Assembly: GCF_020184175.1 (NCBI RefSeq)
Contig: NC_065533.1
Span: forward strand, 50,754,351 to 50,818,350
Direction: 5' to 3'
Source of the DNA: Aphis gossypii
Lineage: Eukaryota; Arthropoda; Insecta; Hemiptera; Aphididae
Length of the DNA stretch: 64,000 bases
Part shown: piece after piece, positions 60,481-64,000 of the stretch
Layout of the letters: every line of letters starts with the position of its first letter
How positions within the stretch are numbered: the first letter of the stretch is position 1
Position numbers and translations under genes: made by a program
Notes under the pieces: model-generated
Told to the model about the DNA's origin: nothing
Database searches by the model: none
The model's input: only the letters and a program-made list of their open reading frames with translations

Positions 60481-61048
60481 ATGTGCGGTGTTCGCCGCGC
60501 TCGCGGAGTACCTATAGGTCGCAAGAAAAGCGGTCGGACGACGTGAAATCGCGACCACCGTACGCGAAAACAAATCGAAGCAAAATAACGTGTACGTCAT
60601 CGTTTATGCGGCGCGCACTCGCCAAAATATGGTAGCCGACGTTCCGTTAAAGCGTGGCACGTAGACGCGATATAATATGAGTAGACAGCCTACTTCTTAT
60701 ACATAATAGGTACCCGCATTTCACGGATAACGAGTAGAAGCCCGAAAAACGGGCCGACTGTCGAATACGCGTAGCTCGCTTTTACGTTTTCGTCATGGAT
60801 AGTATAAGGGGCCGAATATGGTAATATTTCAAATTTCGATTCACGGACCACGTCGAGTAGAAAAAGCGGTACTCTTTTTTTTTTTTAACCGACGACATCA
60901 AAGCCAAGTCGGTTATCTAGTCGTATACCTACACCCGTGGGTGTTATATTAAGTGGCGTATCATTAATATTATCGTCGTATATATAAGTCTCTCGACGCG
61001 TATTTTATACGCAAAACGTGTAATATTTTACAATAATATCGCGTACCT

Positions 61049-61094
61049 ACAACAACAACAACAACAACAACAACGACGACGACGACGACGACGA
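61049..61094. repeat. Compound (ACA)n(ACG)n array
   Basis: About eight ACA units run directly into about seven ACG units, a compound array probably made by a base change that spread along the repeat. Confidence 0.9.
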
Positions 61095-62066
61095 TGACGC
61101 GCCGCGCGACGTGTCGATTGCAGTCACGCGTGTGCGTGCGACCCGAGTCGGGTTTGCTGCAGTGTTTTTCGCCAACAAAACAACGACGACGACGACAACA
61201 ATAATAATATTATAATATTATTATGGTAATTCGGTCGTTTCGCGACGGCGTGCCTTCGCGGGCGTGCAGTGCGGCGCACGGTACGTATCCGTTTCGGATC
61301 GGCCACGCGAAACACACCTAAAATACACGCGGAATTCGTATTATGTCGGACGCGCGCGATGCAAATGAATAATATAAAAAACACGCTGTGAGCGACACAC
61401 AACGTATACCTATACACATATATATATATCGTGCAGACCATTCGTTGACGTGATGTGTATAAATAGTAAATAGTCGCGTACACGGTCTCGAGCACTCGAG
61501 CGAGTATCGTCGTCGTCGTACGTATTTACTATTTATCGTGTGCGTGTGTGTGTGCGTGTGTAGTCGCTAGTCGATAAAAAGACAAGTAGAAAAAAAATAC
61601 GGTGGGCCGAAGAGACTTATCTCCGCGATACTTTTCGCCGGCAAAATTCTCGGGAAACCGTAAAGTAGAGTGGAGGAGAGGAGCGAACGGAAAAAAAACG
61701 AACGTTATTATATCGTCTAAATTCGCACGCACACACAGACGTGCACACACGCGGTGATGGCCGGCGGCGGCACCCGCGTCCGTCGACGACGACGACGACG
61801 ACGTACCGAGCGCGCACACACACACACACACATTCGCGCGTGCATACACGCACGACGGCGGCCGCGCTGTCACGTTATCAATCATAAAAGAAGAGAGAAG
61901 AGAGCGAGAGAGGGAAAAAACGTAATAAAAAAAAAAAAAATAATAATAATAAAAAACCGCCTCTGCCGGCTGCACACGATAATTCCGCGTGACGGCGGCG
62001 GGACGTCGCGCGCAAAAAGGAAAAGAGCTGCGGTATGGATAAATAAAAAAATAAATAATAATAAAC

Positions 62067-62075
<9 letters not shown>

Positions 62076-62104
<29 letters not shown>
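62076..62104. repeat. (GT)14 microsatellite
   Basis: A pure GT run follows a short TA run at 62067-62075. Confidence 0.92.
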
Positions 62105-62108
<4 letters not shown>

Positions 62109-62518
62109 ATATAGAAACGAAACTAAAAGAACCGTCGTGGTCGTGGTCGTCGCAGTCGTCGTAATCGTCGACGGCGAGCGAGCGAGAGCGCTATAGAGAG
62201 ACGGACCAAACTCGGTCGCGCGGCAGAAAAAATATTATTATGAAAAAAAAAAAAAAATCCGACGACCGGCGGCGCTATGCGCGCGAGCCGCTCCGCCGTT
62301 TTTCAAGGTTGTTGTGTTGCGCGTTGTACGCGCGTCGCGTCCGTCTCGCTCTTTCACTGCGCGACGTGCGTGTGTAATATACGACCGTGGTCGGGTTTTC
62401 GCTGTCGCAGTTTTTCGGCCACCGCTTTTTTTTTTTTTTATTATTATTATTTATTTATTTCGTTTCGCGTTATCGCGAGAGCGTAGTACGCGCGGCGGCG
62501 TATCTGCCGGTTTTTTTC

Positions 62519-62774
62519 TCGTCGTCGTCGTCGTCGTCGTCGGTTTTTTTATCATTATTATCGTTATTACTCTGCCGCGGCGCGGTCGTCGCTGCCGACG
62601 GTCGCGGTATATACGCTTATTATTATTATTATTATATAGGAGGGTCGGCGGCGGCGGCGACGGCTGCGGCAAAAAAAAAAAAACACATACACTCACACAC
62701 ACACTCACACACACTCACACACACACAAACTCACACACATATATATGTATAATAATAATAATAATAATAATAAA
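62519..62774. repeat. GTC, ATT, CA and AAT arrays
   Basis: A GTC run at 62519-62542, an ATT run at about 62617-62634, CA repeats broken by CTC at 62684-62740 and an AAT run at 62749-62774 lie within 260 bp. Confidence 0.88.
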
Positions 62775-63029
62775 AACCCGAGCGGCGTCGTAGTTATTAT
62801 GAAAACGGTGACGGTGTGACGGCGGGGGGTACACACGACTGGCGGCGTCGGCGGCGGCGGTGGTCACGGCCAAGTTATTTGTGCATGCGGGTGTGCGTGC
62901 GTGTACACGCCAGTGTGTACCCATTATACGCGTACACACGTGTGTGTGTGTGTGTGTGTGCGTGGAAAACGTATTGGGAACCGCGCGGCGTATAGCGTGG
63001 CGTGACTTGCGAGGGTCGTTCGACCGCCG

Positions 63030-63073
63030 TCATCGTCATCGCCATCATCATCGTCATCGTCATCGTCATCATT
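63030..63073. repeat. (CATCGT)n hexanucleotide array
   Basis: CATCGT units run with two variant units (CATCGC and CATCAT). The array is a hexamer built on a triplet pattern and reads as Ile-Val or His-Arg alternation in the open plus frames. Confidence 0.85.
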
Positions 63074-63408
63074 GCCGGTACCGCCGCCGCGCCTCGTCCG
63101 CCGCCGATGCCACGTCGCGGCGACCGCTGTACCGCCACCTCCTCCTCCGCCACCACCGCCGCCGCCGCCACCGCCGGCCGATCGTTTTAACATCCGCCGG
63201 CGGCGGCGACCCGACAGGATGAACAATGGTGCGCGGCAGCGACAACGGTGTTGTGTTACCGGGTGACGTCTCTCTGACCAAGAGAGCGCACCGCCGCCGC
63301 AGCCCTTTTACCGCGCGGCGTTTCGCTTCGGACCGGCGGCGGCGGCGGTGATCCGTGTCACGTTCGCGTCGCACAGTCCGTCCCGCAGCAGAAACCTCAT
63401 CGCGACAA

Positions 63409-63432
63409 CAGCAGCAGCAGCAGCAGCAGCAG
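63409..63432. repeat. (CAG)8 array
   Basis: Eight pure CAG units. In the open plus frame here they read as serine (AGC), and no glutamine-rich protein context is present. Confidence 0.92.
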
Positions 63433-63637
63433 TCGACCCTCCCCGCATCCGCCGCCGATTACTTCCCCGGTCGTCGAGAATAATGTAAAATATACACATG
63501 ACCGCCGTGTGCATCACATATATACGTTATTATTATTATTATTATAATGTGCTTTCCAAATTAACGGTCGGCCAAACACCGTTTGCAGGTCTCTGTCTCT
63601 CTCTCTCTACCACAGCTCTCGTCGTATATAGCACGCT

Positions 63638-63640
<3 letters not shown>

Positions 63641-63667
<27 letters not shown>
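63641..63667. repeat. (CTG)9 array, inverted relative to the CAG array
   Basis: Nine pure CTG units lie 208 bp downstream of the CAG array and are complementary to it. Confidence 0.92.
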
Positions 63668-63668
<1 letters not shown>

Positions 63669-63863
63669 GCCGCCGCTGTTGCCGACGACGACGACGACAA
63701 TAATAATTATTTCGCACACAACAGTCGTCGGCGGCGCCGGCACGTTACCTTCTCTCTTCCGCCGGCCGACACCGCGAGTCGCGCACGCACCGCACTTGCA
63801 GCACACATGCCATTCCACCGAACGCGATCCTCTACCCCTTTCCCCCGACCACGACGACTTACA

Positions 63864-63890
63864 TCGTCGTCGTCGTCGTCGTCGTCGTCG
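63864..63890. repeat. (TCG)9 array followed by A tract
   Basis: About nine TCG units run directly into an A tract at 63891-63902. Confidence 0.9.
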
Positions 63891-64000
63891 AAAAAAAAAA
63901 AAATAAACGGAAAAAAATACACACACGCGGCGGTACCCGTGACCCGGCCGCTAGACCTCGTCGTTGGCGGGCGGCGGACGACTCGTCGGCGACGGGCGCG

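Larger units (their letters stand above)
60481..64000. other. CpG- and microsatellite-rich block V, runs off the window
   Basis: This block has the highest repeat density in the window, with long CCG, ACG/GTC, CAG/CTG, CATCGT, AAT, CA and GT arrays, and it continues past the right edge. Frames up to 179 codons are repeat-derived. A minus-strand donor word (GAT then GTAAGTCG) lies at 63856-63864, next to a GTC array. A promoter or first exon of a gene beyond the window is possible. Confidence 0.5.

Noticed and set aside
61529..62068. 179-codon minus-strand frame
   Set aside because: It has Tyr, Phe, Ser and His/Thr runs from AAT, A-tract and CA repeats and no recognisable motif.
63409..63432. 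Polyglutamine-coding CAG tract
   Set aside because: The open plus frame reads AGC (serine), and the flanks do not look like protein.
1..64000. tRNA, rRNA, known microRNA, telomeric TTAGG repeat, CRISPR array or bacterial gene
   Set aside because: I looked for B-box-like GGTTCGANNCC, remembered insect microRNA seeds, TTAGG runs and spaced direct repeats by eye and found none that held up; a covariance-model search would be decisive.

Overview
This window looks like nuclear DNA of an insect, most likely an aphid or a close relative among the Hemiptera. The basis is the style of the sequence: a strongly AT-rich background full of short TAATATTATA-like and TAGGTACCTA-like words, sharply bounded blocks dense in CpG and in (ACG)n, (CCG)n, (AAT)n and (GT)n arrays, and two short non-autonomous DNA transposons of types common in insects. 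This is an inference from pattern memory, not a database result. There is no bacterial, plasmid or phage organisation: no operons, no long open frames, no CRISPR array, and I found no tRNA or rRNA gene.

Layout. Five CpG- and microsatellite-rich blocks lie at about 1-3240, 7000-10860, 18590-21625, 40500-44200 and 60480-64000. They are separated by AT-rich DNA at about 3.2-7, 10.9-18.6, 21.6-40.5 and 44.2-60.5 kb. The long open frames in the CpG blocks are made of homopolymers and arginine, alanine or proline runs; they come from trinucleotide repeats and low stop-codon density and are not treated as genes. No known protein domain was recognised anywhere. The window is best read as intergenic or intronic DNA and promoter-proximal 5' UTR DNA, perhaps of a gene with very long introns.

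Best-supported features. There is a 405-bp TA-flanked inverted-repeat element (24905-25309) and a 201-bp hAT-type element with an 8-bp target duplication (49160-49360). There are also a hAT-like left end (17798-17885), a probable LINE 3' tail (about 55990-56335), an exact-length 33-bp tandem duplication (57400-57465), and several inverted repeats.

Gene-start candidates. At 9236-9300 an 11-codon upstream ORF ends in TAATG, overlapping a well-placed ATG that is followed after eight codons by a GTGAGT splice donor. At 30728-30966 a TATA box and an initiator at 30-bp spacing precede an ATG exon ending in CAG|GTACAG. At 16096-16132 there is another TATA plus ATCAGTC pair. Several small ORFs in locally GC-raised islands of the AT-rich DNA (4548, 24355, 31674, 33350, 35120, 39135, 40285, 53622, 58142-59801) have codon use that could be coding, but ORFs of these lengths also arise by chance, so all carry low confidence. 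No pathway or joint function of genes can be stated for this window.
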